Below, in pieces: positions 11,412-21,343 of a DNA stretch of 64,000 nt. The notes beneath the pieces are model-generated. The model saw only the letters and a program-made list of their open reading frames with translations, made no database searches and was not told where the DNA came from. The translations under genes and the position numbers were made by a program. The stretch comes from Isoetes taiwanensis (lineage: Eukaryota; Streptophyta; Lycopodiopsida; Isoetales; Isoetaceae). The stretch lies in assembly GCA_021234155.1 (NCBI GenBank), contig JAJEKV010000145.1, positions 436,001 through 500,000 of the forward strand, given 5' to 3'. The first letter of the stretch is position 1; every line of letters starts with the position of its first letter.

Positions 11412-12337
11412 CGGTCGGCACTCACCTCAAATCGCGGCAGCGATTTCAACCATGGGCTCTTCACAAAACCCCGCAACATCACGAAATTGAGCAAATTTTA
11501 ATAATGCAACATCACGCGAAATTGAGCAAATTTCCCGCTTTGATCTTGAAATTAGCAAAATGTAACACTTCAAAGTAGGTCGGATTTGACAGCTAGATCA
11601 TGCCCAATCCCAAAGCCCCTTCAATAATTGTGATTTTGAGCATTTTTGGGCTGATTCAACATCGAAATTTGTATTGCGGCAAGCAACCGTGAATCAAGTC
11701 AAAATTACAAGGGCTTCTCTCCAAAGAATCGACTATTACCATCCCGCCGAAGTCTACCTAGCAATAACAGAGTAATATCTAGAAGAGATAGATATTGGTA
11801 GTATACCTAGCGAAGATCCGTAAGAGATAACAGTATTGTATTGTTAACGGGTCAGTGCTCCAAGTGCTTCATCCACCGCTGTTCCATCCGGCCGATGCTC
11901 CAAGCGCCCACCGCGCTACTGATTCGATTTGGAAAAGCTCGATGGAAAACCCCGGAAAAGCTCGATGTGGAAAGCCCTGTGGAAAACCTACCCGATATGG
12001 TAAAAGAGGCGTGGACCTCTTTGTTGAAAAACGAAGAAACACAAAATAAAAAAAACCGGAGCAACTAAAAGCGAAGAGGGAGTAAAAGAAAAGGGACGGG
12101 CGGGAATTTAGAGGAGGGAAAAAAATAAGGAGAGGGAGCAAAAGAATAGGAGACGAAAAAAAGGGGGGAAACGGACGGGCGGGAATCTGAAATTTGAAAA
12201 TTGAAAACGAAAACAAGAAAGGCGGATGGAGAGAAAAAACAAAAAAAATGGCGGACGGGGAATAAAAAACAAAAAAAACGCGGACGGAAAAAAGTACCAA
12301 AATTAAGACATATTCTCAATTTTTTTGAATGATGGTT
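10693..12337. mobile_element. Non-autonomous TIR transposon, 1.65 kb, in the 5' LTR
   Basis: The left end AACCATCATTCAA is the inverse complement of the right end TTGAATGATGGTT, and imperfect pairing continues for some 15 more bases. The 4-bp repeat TCAT flanks it, and the intact 3' LTR has a single TCAT at that point. It has no credible transposase. Inside are several AAATCGC...GCGATTT inverted repeats, a 38-base T tract at about 11374-11411 and a purine-rich right third. The superfamily is unclear: 4-bp TSD with AACC ends does not match a class I can name with confidence. Confidence 0.85.
10967..11446. repeat. Family of AAATCGC / GCGATTT inverted repeats
   Basis: Clear hairpins at 10967-10988, 11253-11273 and 11429-11446 share arms AAATCGC and GCGATTT. 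Single arms occur near 10733, 11119 and 11344. In the best, the loop is GGCA. Confidence 0.75.
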
Positions 12338-12803
12338 TCATGCCACAGCTTGATCTAGCCCATCTGCAAAGTGTGCACAGGAGGGGCGGATGGAGTGGTC
12401 AACCCTAGCCATTGTCTTATGCCAGCCCCGCCATTGTTATGACTCGGTCTGCTCTATCTTGAGGCCTATCTAGTCAGTCGATTCCCTCATGTGTCGGAGC
12501 CACGGGTAGGAGCCCCATGTTTTATAGCATATGATTATGTTCTTTGCATCTATGGATATGCGATTGAGCTACCCTTCGAGGTAGTAGGTTGTATTGTATT
12601 GCTAGTTCTGACGTGTTTATGCTTCCGCTGTGATAGGAGCCCATAGGGGAAGGGCACGCAAGACACCTTCGTGTCCCCTTCCCGCACTACGATCATCTCA
12701 GAGTGCGGGATAGACGGAGGGCCCGTGCGGTTGCAGTACCGGATGGGGGATTTCCTGCCGAGTATACGGCCGGGTGTCGTATGTTTAGCAAGGAGCGTCA
12801 CAA

Positions 12804-12815
12804 TGGTATCAGAGC
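12804..12815 (+). promoter_or_regulatory. Primer binding site of the chromovirus
   Basis: TGGTATCAGAGC, the plant initiator-tRNA-Met complement, begins one base after the 5' LTR end. Reverse transcription starts here. Confidence 0.92.
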
Positions 12816-13263
12816 GATGTTCTTGGTTGACCAAGAACTAGCAATGACCATAACCATGAAAGTAGTCTAACAGGCCTATAGGGGTGTGAAATAAAAATTT
12901 CCACCATCGAACCTCGAAAATAGGGAAAAAAATTTTCTCCTAGGTAGTGGGTCCGAAATTAGGTTAAGAAGTCAATGAGTCAAATTCACCTTCTAGTAAA
13001 ATTGGAGTGAAAATTATGCATCTGCATCAAATTTCACCTAAAATGGGTCGAAGAATCATGCCAATCGGAGACCTGGGTGAAAAATGGCGCAAATCCATAA
13101 TTAATACTTCAAACTATTAGGAAATTTGAAATTCTAAAGGTATAATACGAATTTTAGTATATGTATTAGAAATTAAACATATATTAATAATAAGGGTACT
13201 ATGGTGTAATTAATAAAGGGGGCTAATAAGTAGACCTATTAATATTCCCAGGGACCCTCCTTT

Positions 13264-13270
13264 TTAAATA
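13264..13270 (+). promoter_or_regulatory. TATA-like box before the H3-like gene
   Basis: TTAAATA lies 89 bases before the ATG and is followed by a pyrimidine-rich leader, the layout of a plant pol II core promoter. ACGTCA, the hexamer known from plant histone promoters, occurs at 13331, but downstream of the TATA, so it may be chance. Confidence 0.45.
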
Positions 13271-13358
13271 CCCCTGACACCTCATTTCCCTCAAACCCTT
13301 TCCTCCACCATCTCTCTCTTGCTCAGCCTTACGTCACCCGTTTTCTAGACCGTCAAGT

Positions 13359-14409
13359 ATGGCTCGAACCAAACAGACAGCAAGGAAGTACAACGAGCGA
13401 CCCACGCTCTCGATGGCGCATGTAGCAGCGGGACGACATACGAAGAAAATTCCGGAGCACCTTCGACCTAAGAAGGGGGAAGAGGAGTTTCCCTCCAGCA
13501 GCAGCGACGAAACCTATCACGATGCTGAGGAGGAGGCGCCTAGCAGCAGCAGCTCTTCGTCGGCGGGCACCCAGAGAACTGGCGAGTCCCGCCACTTTGG
13601 GCCTCACTCGGACACAGAGGTGGAGGAGCAGATTGAGGAGCAGGCCGGAAGAGAGGGCGGCGAGGAAGAAGAGGGAGCGCGAGCGGGAGCTGAGGGAACA
13701 GGAAAGAAGGACGAAGAGAAGGAATGACAGGCCTCGCTGGACCGTCGTCATTGAAGAACCTCGTCAAGACGAGGAATCAGAGGAGGAAGAAGAGGAGGTA
13801 GAAGCAGAGGACGAGGAAGACGAGCGCGTCGGGGAACCCTCAAACCCCGACGCTAGACCACCTTACCCGAAGTGGCCCAAGCCACCCAAGGTGGTTAAGA
13901 AGCAGAAGGCGGGCGAGCGACCGTTCGCCCTGAAGGAGGAGCGCCTCTTCAGATGCCGCCTCAAAGCGTACCAGGAATACCTCCGTCGGTGGACGAGGTA
14001 TAATGACTGGTACTGCCGCCAGAATGTGCAGCGCTACGTGAAGGGCGGCCGACCTAGCAAGAACCAGCCCAAGCCGCCGCCGCCACGGCCAGAGAAACCC
14101 AAGAAGGTCCACCATGGACCAAACTCCCCGCACGCCCGAGTTTTTCGGGAGATTAGACACTTTCAGCAGTGCACTAATCTCTTGATAAGGAAGGCACCTT
14201 TCGAGCGGCTCATGCGAGAGGTGATGCAGGAGTTCGTCACCGACTATAGGGTGACGTCGCTCACAACCAGGGTGCTGCAGGTAGCCGCTGAGGCTGAGCT
14301 CACCCAGCTCTTCGAGGAATCAAACCTCTGCGCAATTCATGCGAAGAGGGTAACCCTGATGCCCAAGGATCTATACTTGGCGCGTCGCATCCGCAAGGAA
14401 TACCCTTGA
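13359..14409 (+). CDS. Histone H3-like protein with expanded tail, one frame change
   Basis: The product is about 350 residues against 135 for H3. It starts [10 protein letters not shown], identical to H3 residues 1-9, then Y for S10. A Ser/acidic stretch follows. The frame then shifts by +1 between about 13620 and 13660, giving a basic helix ([16 protein letters not shown]), a run of acidic residues, proline-lysine blocks, an aromatic-rich middle ([18 protein letters not shown]) and a full H3 fold from about 14140: [63 protein letters not shown]110, H113, R116, D123 and L126 of the H3-H3' interface are kept. K56 is Q and K79 is V. Loop 1 has normal H3 length, unlike CenH3. The gene is intronless and clearly GC-richer than its flanks, which fits retro-capture. 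The ATG is fixed by the H3 start. The frame change is probably an indel; programmed frameshifting is possible. Confidence 0.85.
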
Positions 14410-14872
14410 GGGTGCAGTTTTGTGTAAATTAATGTAATTGTTAAAGTTTCCCTCTATAAATATAAAATTTTGTAGTAAACTGAATTCAATTTTTGTATAA
14501 AAATATGTTTAAGTTGCTCAAATTTTAAATTTAATTGTAGCCGTCATGATTGTAAGCGCCCAAATAAGGTAAATTAGTAAAGGTACTATAGGCAAATCAG
14601 TTAAATTTTGGCCAGAACATTCGAAATCGGAAGGCTGTGCGAAAATGGCCTTTCCGCCCTTCACGGAAGGCCCAAATTCGCATAGCCACCCGGTTTCGCC
14701 CATTTTTGCCTAGATTGACCAATTTTCATCCAACAAACTGCCATGTAGTATTTCTTGCTTTGTTTTGCTTAGAATTGCATTTCATGGTAGCTCATTTGGA
14801 TACCCATGACCATAGATTTGAAGTCTTCCCCAACAGGAACCCTTGTGCACGGAACCCGAGGCAGCCCTAGTC
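14410..14872. other. AT-rich spacer after the H3-like gene
   Basis: AT-rich sequence with several polyadenylation-like AATATA/TATAAA words soon after the stop, then a region leading to the next TATA box. No frame I can support. Confidence 0.4.
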
Positions 14873-14880
14873 TATAAAAG
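14873..14880 (+). promoter_or_regulatory. TATA box before the second extra gene
   Basis: TATAAAAG lies 119 bases before the ATG at 14992 and is followed by a C/T-rich leader, a good plant core promoter. Confidence 0.6.
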
Positions 14881-14991
14881 GGGGCCTCATTTGTCATTTT
14901 CTCCCCATCAAAACTGCTCTCAAATTTTCAAAGCGATTTCCCAGCTCTCTACTCATCTTCTCAAGCCATTTTTCATAGCCATCTCTGCTCA

Positions 14992-15462
14992 ATGGCGCCA
15001 TCAAACTTTGTTAAATGGTACAATGAGGCCAGTCACATCCGTGACTTCCCTGCTGAGCAAGCCTTTCATGTCTTTGATCATCTCTTTGATCTTCATGCCA
15101 CCTTGACTAGAACTCCCTACTACACCGACATTATCTGCCAGTATGATCAGCAGGTCTTACCTTGGGAAGTTAGTCTGCCACCTAGGGGAGGGAAGTGGGT
15201 ATCCCTAGACTCTCTGTCCCAAGCCATAGGAGGGGGATCTAGGATCAAGAATAAGTTATGGGATAGAACCAGAAACATGCCAGACTACATGACCTGTAAG
15301 CATCATAGGCATAGGTACGTCTCAAACCAAGCAGCCTTAGCTTTGTTCATGCAGTACAGGGCAGTTAACCAACCAGGGGAGCCGTCAATTCAACCTTTGG
15401 ACTTGGCACCTCTCGACACTCGGACGGCGCAGATAGGCATTCACGAGATCGAGACTGCATGA
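14992..15462 (+). CDS. Unrecognised 156-aa protein in the chromovirus 5' region
   Basis: I do not recognise the product. It begins MAPSNFVKWYNEASHIRDFP and is mixed alpha/beta in composition, with aromatic residues spread throughout and a Cys/His-containing patch (YMTCKHHRHRYVSNQ) near residue 100. There is no signal peptide or membrane segment. The start is set by a good TATA box and C/T-rich leader upstream. It follows the H3-like gene in the same direction and precedes gag. Coding-like sequence continues past the stop in other frames to about 16440, so the intact protein was probably much longer. Confidence 0.5.
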   Translation: MAPSNFVKWYNEASHIRDFPAEQAFHVFDHLFDLHATLTRTPYYTDIICQYDQQVLPWEVSLPPRGGKWVSLDSLSQAIGGGSRIKNKLWDRTRNMPDYMTCKHHRHRYVSNQAALALFMQYRAVNQPGEPSIQPLDLAPLDTRTAQIGIHEIETA

Positions 15463-16440
15463 ATACTTAATACTACGGCCCACATCGAAACACCAAGTGT
15501 TGCGATTGAGCAGGATTATGAAGAGGAAGAAGAAGAGAACCCAAGTTGGGAGATGAGGGAGGCAAGAAGGATGGAGAGGCGCCCGCTCAAAGAACAGAGG
15601 TGCTAAGGCGAGACTTCGAGCCGCCAAGGGGTATCACGCCCTCACTCCTAAGATCATCGACGGCGCAGGAGTACATATTCGCCAACCATATCCTCAACCT
15701 TCCCTATTGTCAAGAAGAAGGCCTCAGATCGATGAGCTCCTAAGCCTAATGGCAAAGGAGCAGGGCAGCCGACTTCATCGACTATGATTACCAAGAAATT
15801 TCAAGGGAGGTAGCCGAGCGACATTCCTACGGACAACTATGTCGGACATTCAAGCCTACCAACGATAAGGCGATGTATCAGCAAAGAAGCAACCCATCAT
15901 TCCGTGAGGAGGAATTCCAGAGATCCAAAGCAAAGTTGTACAAGCCGGAAGAGGCCCAAGCTCAAGCCGACCGGTCAGCTCTAGGAGCATGTGGGAAGCA
16001 CCGGGCAAAGATCAATCTGAGAACGCAGAATAATGTGGAGGGACCATGAGGATCTCGTCGCATTAGATGTTTTTGGCTAAGCCGCCGTGAGGAAGGGTAC
16101 GGAACCGCCAAGGAGGCAGGGATAAGTCACCGTGTACTATCTTCCCGGTCCTTAGCCGTATGCATGGTAGTTCTCCACAAGGAGTTCAGCCCAAGAGGAG
16201 AAGAACCGTCCGCCGCTTCTTATCGCACTCTCGTGGTTTGGTCAAATGCTAATATGGATTATGGGTAGACCATATTATCCTCTTCAAGAGATCAGTAGCA
16301 CTTCATGCTCTCGACCGCAAGGGGCCACCTCGTGGATGCACACTTGTCGCAAGAGTGGCGCAAGAATCGCACTGCAACTTCCCAAGACCTCGATGGCAAG
16401 AGCATTGAGGGAGGATCGGCGGCAAGAATCCCTAAACGCC
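15463..16440 (+). pseudogene. Decayed continuation of the second extra gene
   Basis: Successive frames read like protein: an acidic stretch (EQDYEEEEEENPSWEMREAR), then RLRAAKGYHALTPKIIDGAG, DFIDYDYQEISREVAERH, and later RGHLVDAHLSQEWRKNRT. They lie in order on the + strand, broken by several shifts and stops. I cannot assign a family. They may belong to the frame at 14992 or be a separate gene. Confidence 0.35.
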
Positions 16441-16824
16441 TAAGGGGATAGGATTGAAGAATGTGAAGAACTTCTTCAAGTCCATGAGGAAGCACCATTG
16501 AAGAAAATATGTTTTGTTAATTAATTAAAGAGTATTGAAAATTCTCTCTTCAGTTATTACCATGTAATTCATCAAATGTATTTCTATATACTAATTAATG
16601 TCTTACCATGATCTTGACTTGTAAGTGGAATTTTCATATGATTTCTTTTGTACTTAACAACAATTCAATAGTAAGCAAGAATGATTAGTGTGTACTTTAA
16701 ATAACAAGCATTGATGATTAATCCTTGCAAAGAAGGAACACAAAGCTCAGTTCTCAAGGTCGGCATCACCGCTGGGTACCCGTAAACCCCGTTTGGACGT
16801 GATCAAGATGACAACAACGACGAA
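16441..16824. other. AT-rich leader before gag
   Basis: AT-rich and non-coding. It leads to the gag ATG and shows no terminal repeat. Confidence 0.4.
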
Positions 16825-18325
16825 ATGACGCCGGAAGCAATCAACGCAAGGCTCGTCCAGATGAGGAACCAAATGCATCAGCTGATCCACTGGGCCACCC
16901 CATTAATGAATGCCCAAGAATACGCACCTGCTCCACCACCACCTCCACCGCTACCTCAGCAAGGCATCGAGGAAGGTCCACAGCCGGAGGGGCAGGACAA
17001 TCAGGGAAATGCCAAAAACAGGAAGAGGAAAAGGAGAAACAGAAGGAGCCCAACACCACCTAGCTCCAGTTCATCTGACACTTCAGACAGTCAAGACAGT
17101 TCTAGCTCAGAAAGTGAGTCCGACACTCCACAGGTAAGAGCCAGGGTAAGGAAGGAAGATGATTATCAAAAGAAAGTTGACAGTGCTATGAGCAATGTGT
17201 GGAAGACTAGGAAGTTGGGTCAGTTCTCGTGGAAGGACAGTCGTATGGAGGCGTAAGCCCGGCTTGATCTAAATGGAAGAGTTCGCAACTCTTATGGCAT
17301 GAAGGATAAGGATATAGGGAAAGTTGCTACAAAGAAACTGATAGGGGCAGCTAGAATCTGGTGGAAAGGCTATGCAAAGTCCAACAAGCTCAAAAGGAAC
17401 AGTTGCATATTCAAGACCTTCAAAGAAGGCCTTTTCGCGGACATTATGTGCCTAGGTCACATACTAGCGGTGCGATCCAAAGAATTCTACAGATTGAACC
17501 AGGTACCTTGTCGTAAGAGCAAAGTACACGAGGGAATTCATGCGACTCGTGGCTCCATGTTCCCGAGAGTTCGGAAAAGGCAAGCGGTGGAAACTTACAT
17601 TGAGGGATTGAACAGCAATATTAAAAGGCTAGTCCGAGCAATCAACCCAAAGTCGTGTCGGGCCGAGGATAAAGCCATAAGTTTGAAGAAGCTCCACCAA
17701 CGCCGTGGGAGAAACAAATGGCCTTCAAGGGAAAGTCAACAGTCAGTACCAAGGGCGTACCAGAGTAAGCAATCGCCAGCCTACGCGCCAGCGCCGCCAG
17801 CACCGAAAGAGCTCGTGGTAAGAACTTTGGGGACCGTAAAGTTTTGTGAATAATGCATCGGGGGCAGCGTGCTAAAGCCGCCTTCTAGACACCGGACGAA
17901 GGAGAAGAGACAAGAGTGTATCGAGAAGAAGTTATGTTTTAGGTGCTTCCAGCCAGGGCACCGAACACATGATTGCCCATTCGTCATGCAGGCAGCGTTG
18001 GCAGAGCTCATAGATTGGGATTCACCAACAGAAGCGGATGAGGACGACGACCAGCATGAGGCCCAGGACTTCATAGATGGTGAGTGCCATATCTGTGCAA
18101 ACATTGAGTCGGGTGATATAGAAAATCAGTCAACAGTGATTGCGGCTGATGGAATCATAGATAGCAACCCATATGTAGTCCTCATAGACACAGGTAGCTC
18201 GCACAACTTCGCCTCTCCTAGGCTGGCTGCCCTAATGAAGAACAAGGTATTGAAGTATAAGCCAAGGCCAGTTGCTATGGCAAACGGCGCCATTCGGCAC
18301 ACTAAGGGGAGGAGGATCACATTCG
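16825..18325 (+). pseudogene. Chromovirus gag and start of protease
   Basis: One frame with two stops (17254-17256 and 17851-17853). It encodes a proline-rich N-terminus, a basic and Ser-rich block, a capsid-like helical region (KKLIGAARIWWKGYAK), a CCHC zinc knuckle CFRCFQPGHRTHDC for RNA binding, an acidic stretch, and the aspartic protease motif VVLIDTGSSHNFAS. Gag packages the element RNA and protease processes the polyprotein. The frame is cut at codon TTC of RRITF by the nested LTR element. It resumes in the same frame at 21344, so gag, protease and pol form one polyprotein. The start is the first Met in the open frame; no better one is seen upstream. Confidence 0.85.
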
Positions 18326-18684
18326 TGTTAACCACCTAGTGGTTAACATTGTGCATGCACATGTTTATGTTAAGTGCATGCACATGTTAGGTGTCAATGG
18401 TGGCAGACTGACACTTGGCATGATTAGGTTAACATAAGTGTAGGGATTAGATTTAGTTAGTGTACGACTCAGATTTGCGGTCTACACTATATTAGACCGG
18501 AGCCTCTTCGGATGTACTCGTGTTTTATCTCATATTTGGAGAGCCTCATTTGGCCACGCCCCCTTCATTCTTTGTACATATTTCCTTGTCTTGTTCTTGT
18601 TTTTGTGATCATGAGCATGGCAGCTTTGTAGCATCCGGCATCATGGATCGCCGCTGCGGAAGGTGTATGCCAAGAATCCAAACA
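18326..18684 (+). repeat. 5' LTR of the nested element
   Basis: It starts with a perfect hairpin: arms GTTAACCAC and GTGGTTAAC around CTA, covering almost the first 23 bases, followed by repeated GTGCATGCACATGTTA words. It has a few extra bases compared with the 3' copy. Confidence 0.9.
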
Positions 18685-20369
18685 TTGGCGGCCGGATTAT
18701 GCCGGGTTCGCCCGCTCGTGATCACCTTCTTCTCCCTTGCTGCTTTCTTTGTTGTCTTGCTTGCTCCAATTCTTCCCCGCTTTGAAGACCTCTTGTATAC
18801 TATTCTTCCCCTGTTAGGTTTCCTTAGTTTGCCCAACCAAGTCGATTTGTGTATCCGCTTTTGAGGCGTTTGTTTTCCACACGGTGATGATTCTCGCCAC
18901 CGATCAAATTTAATTTCAGAAATGTTCTCAAGACTCTGCTTTTTCAAGTCGCGGCAAGCACGGTTTGCGCTTTCGATTTCGAGTGGTGACAACACTCCTT
19001 TCCGCAAGATCTTCAGAAAAATCAACCGTTTGATCCTCTTTTCTCTTCTATTTGCTGAAAAATTGTCAAAATATCATGATTTTTTCATCCTCTGTTTTTC
19101 TCTCATCCTCTGTTTTTCTCTCAGTTTATCAGATTCGTGCTTTTGCACCCCAAAAATAAAAATATTTTCTATCATTTCTTCTTCAGTTTAATTACAGAGG
19201 GCCAGCACTCGGCTAGCCCCCTTTGAGCCCATATGTTCAAGTTCCTGGCTGCTTGATTTCAAGGTTTTCTTCTGCAAAAGCCAGTATTTTGTCTCCATAG
19301 CTCCTGCAAATACAAGAGTTCCAGATGTTTCTTGAGCTTATACATTACCGCAGATACCAGCAGAGTTGGTGCAGATTCAAACAAATATGATTTTTCATCA
19401 GCTGTTACCTTGATTCATTTCCTTTCTACCTCCACAGAGCCCACTGCATCACACCGATATTCTAAGTTGCTGACGCTCTATCTAGTTCGCCAGCCCATTT
19501 CAAGCACAAACACTCTGTTTTTTCAGAACATGGAAAGAGAAGGATTTTCTTCCCGTATTTCGGCTTCCAGCTTGTATACTCATTGAATTTTTTAAGAGGA
19601 CCAGCATTTCTGCTAGCCCCCCACCTCCTCTCCTCGGATATATGCGACCGCAGAGCCATTTTTCAGTAAGCCATCTGTGAAGAAATTTTCGCAGTCTCAG
19701 GTCGGATTTCTTAAGCTCCTTGGTCTCGATCATCTGCAAATAAACCAAATCTTTTCATCAGTCAAGAAGATTCACTTTGAACATCTTTGTTGAGCAGAGT
19801 TAAATATTTTATCTCTCCCGCACAGCTTTTCAGGCTATTTTTCTATTCGAGTTTATCCAACAAATGCCTATCTATTCAAATCAGCAAGCACGTTCTGCAC
19901 CAAAGGTTTCCAACCAAAGATCGACGGCTTCAAACCCACAGCTCCCATATCTCTTTACTCTCCATCCTGCAAAGGTGAAGCAATAGCAGTCCCTCTTCTT
20001 GCAAACAACGCCATCTATTTTTCTACATAGCTCTGTTCCATCACTTCCGGTCCACTCCTATCCATAGCAGCTCATATTTCGGCATCATCTCTGCCTTACC
20101 AGATTCGTAATTTCCAGCTTGCATCTATGTTAAGCAAGAAGCGGCTATTTCGCCTTCAAATTCGGTCGGTCGAGCATTTTCGCTAGGGTTGCAAACAGTG
20201 CTAGGGTTTTTTTCCAACGGCTGTGATTTGGCGGCTTGTATCTATGGCCCGGATGAATTTGGCGTTTTTCTCACTCCGCGGCCGACACTTCAATTAAAAT
20301 TGCTTCACGCCGCTCTGTTTTGCGCCCGGGTCCGGGTCGCCGGTGGACCCGGGCCGGATATCTTCCACG

Positions 20370-20640
20370 CAACGTTGACCCATCGCCGTTATTTATGCTT
20401 GCCCACGCTTAACCCACGCTGAGCCCACGCTAACCCACGCCTTGCCCGGCTTGTCCACGCCTTGCCCACGCCGCTCGCTCACGCTTTTTCTTTCCACACT
20501 CACGCCTCACCAGCCATACTCACGCCCATGCCCACAGAGCCACGCTGCACCCACGCTTGCTCACGCATGTTCATGGCCACGCTCCTAGCTCACGATCCAC
20601 GCTCTTCAAAAATATTGTCACGCATAGTCACACTCTTCTA
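20370..20640. repeat. Cluster of CCACGC / TCACGC words
   Basis: About 20 copies of CACGC, mostly as CCCACGC or CTCACGC at irregular 8-20 base spacing, inside the nested LTR element. On the other strand these read GCGTGGG/GCGTGAG. The rest of the element internal region is not built this way. Confidence 0.7.
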
Positions 20641-20991
20641 TGGCTGATCACGGGGGACACTTTCCTCGTGCTTATGTTTTTAAGACCCCCTATTATACTT
20701 GTTTTTAAGTGCAATTTTGGGGCAATCTTTGTTACAATGGACTTCCCCATAATATAAGGGGATGGTCTTCATGTTTTTTTGGCCCAAAATTCCTATGATC
20801 CATGTTCTCAGATCGACATTCCTTCGATCCTCTTAGGTCATCAATGCCTTCTTGAAGATCTTTCGGCAACACAACCCAACCATTACCATCATTTTCGCCC
20901 CTAAAATTTTTTGCACCATGTTGTAATTGTCGGACTTGTCTTATAAAAGTCTGTACATGTTTTTGTGCTAAAAACTTTTAGGGGGAGGCAG

Positions 20992-21343
20992 TGTTAACCA
21001 CCTAGTGGTTAACATTGTGCATGCACATGTTAAGTGCATGCACATGTTAGGTGTCAATGGTGGCAGACTGACACTTGGCATGATTAGGTTAACATAAGTG
21101 TAGGGATTAGATTTAGTTAGTGTACGGCTCAGATTTGCGGTCTACACTATATTAGACCGGAGCCTCTTCAGATGTACTCAGGTTTTATCTCATATTTGGA
21201 GAGCCTCATTTGGCCACGTTCCCCTTCATTCTTTGTACATATTTCCTTGTCTTGTTCTTGTTTTGTGATCATGAGCATGGCAGCTTTGTAGCATCCGGCA
21301 GTCATGGACTGCTGCTGCAGGGTGTATGCCAAGAATCCAAACA
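20992..21343 (+). repeat. 3' LTR of the nested element
   Basis: Same sequence as 18326-18684 with few differences. It begins with the same GTTAACCAC hairpin and ends AATCCAAACA directly before the ATTCG duplication. Confidence 0.9.

Larger units (their letters stand above)
9561..12802 (+). repeat. 5' LTR of the chromovirus, split by a TIR element
   Basis: LTR sequence runs 9561-10692 and 12342-12802 and matches the 3' LTR in order and nearly in sequence. The 3' copy has about 24 extra bases near 26012. The inner end reads GCGTCACA, directly followed by the PBS. Confidence 0.92.
18326..21343 (+). mobile_element. Nested small non-autonomous LTR element in the protease
   Basis: LTRs of 359 and 352 bp begin TGTTAACC and end AATCCAAACA. 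The 5-bp repeat ATTCG lies at 18321-18325 and 21344-21348, and removing one copy plus the element restores the protease reading frame (RRITF then DIDLSG). A purine tract TTTTAGGGGGAGGCAG precedes the 3' LTR. The 2.3-kb internal part has no gag or pol motif, so the element needed enzymes from elsewhere. The sequence after the 5' LTR (TTGGCGGCCGG) is not the usual tRNA-Met PBS. Confidence 0.9.

Noticed and set aside
11150-11578. 142-codon frame with a poly-Phe run
   Set aside because: The run comes from the T38 tract inside a non-coding TIR element.
13600-13670. An intron to explain the frame change in the H3-like gene
   Set aside because: The only GT...AG combinations near the switch give an intron of about 25 bases, too short for plant splicing, and both flanks are coding-like across it.
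13353-13767. Minus-strand frames opposite the H3-like gene
   Set aside because: Leu/Arg/Ser-rich translations of the GC-rich acidic codons of the + strand gene.
14138-14409. Centromeric H3 (CenH3) instead of an H3-type protein
   Set aside because: Loop 1 is not longer than in canonical H3, and the N-terminus is the canonical ARTKQTARK, which CenH3 lacks. The large insert alone is not a CenH3 sign.
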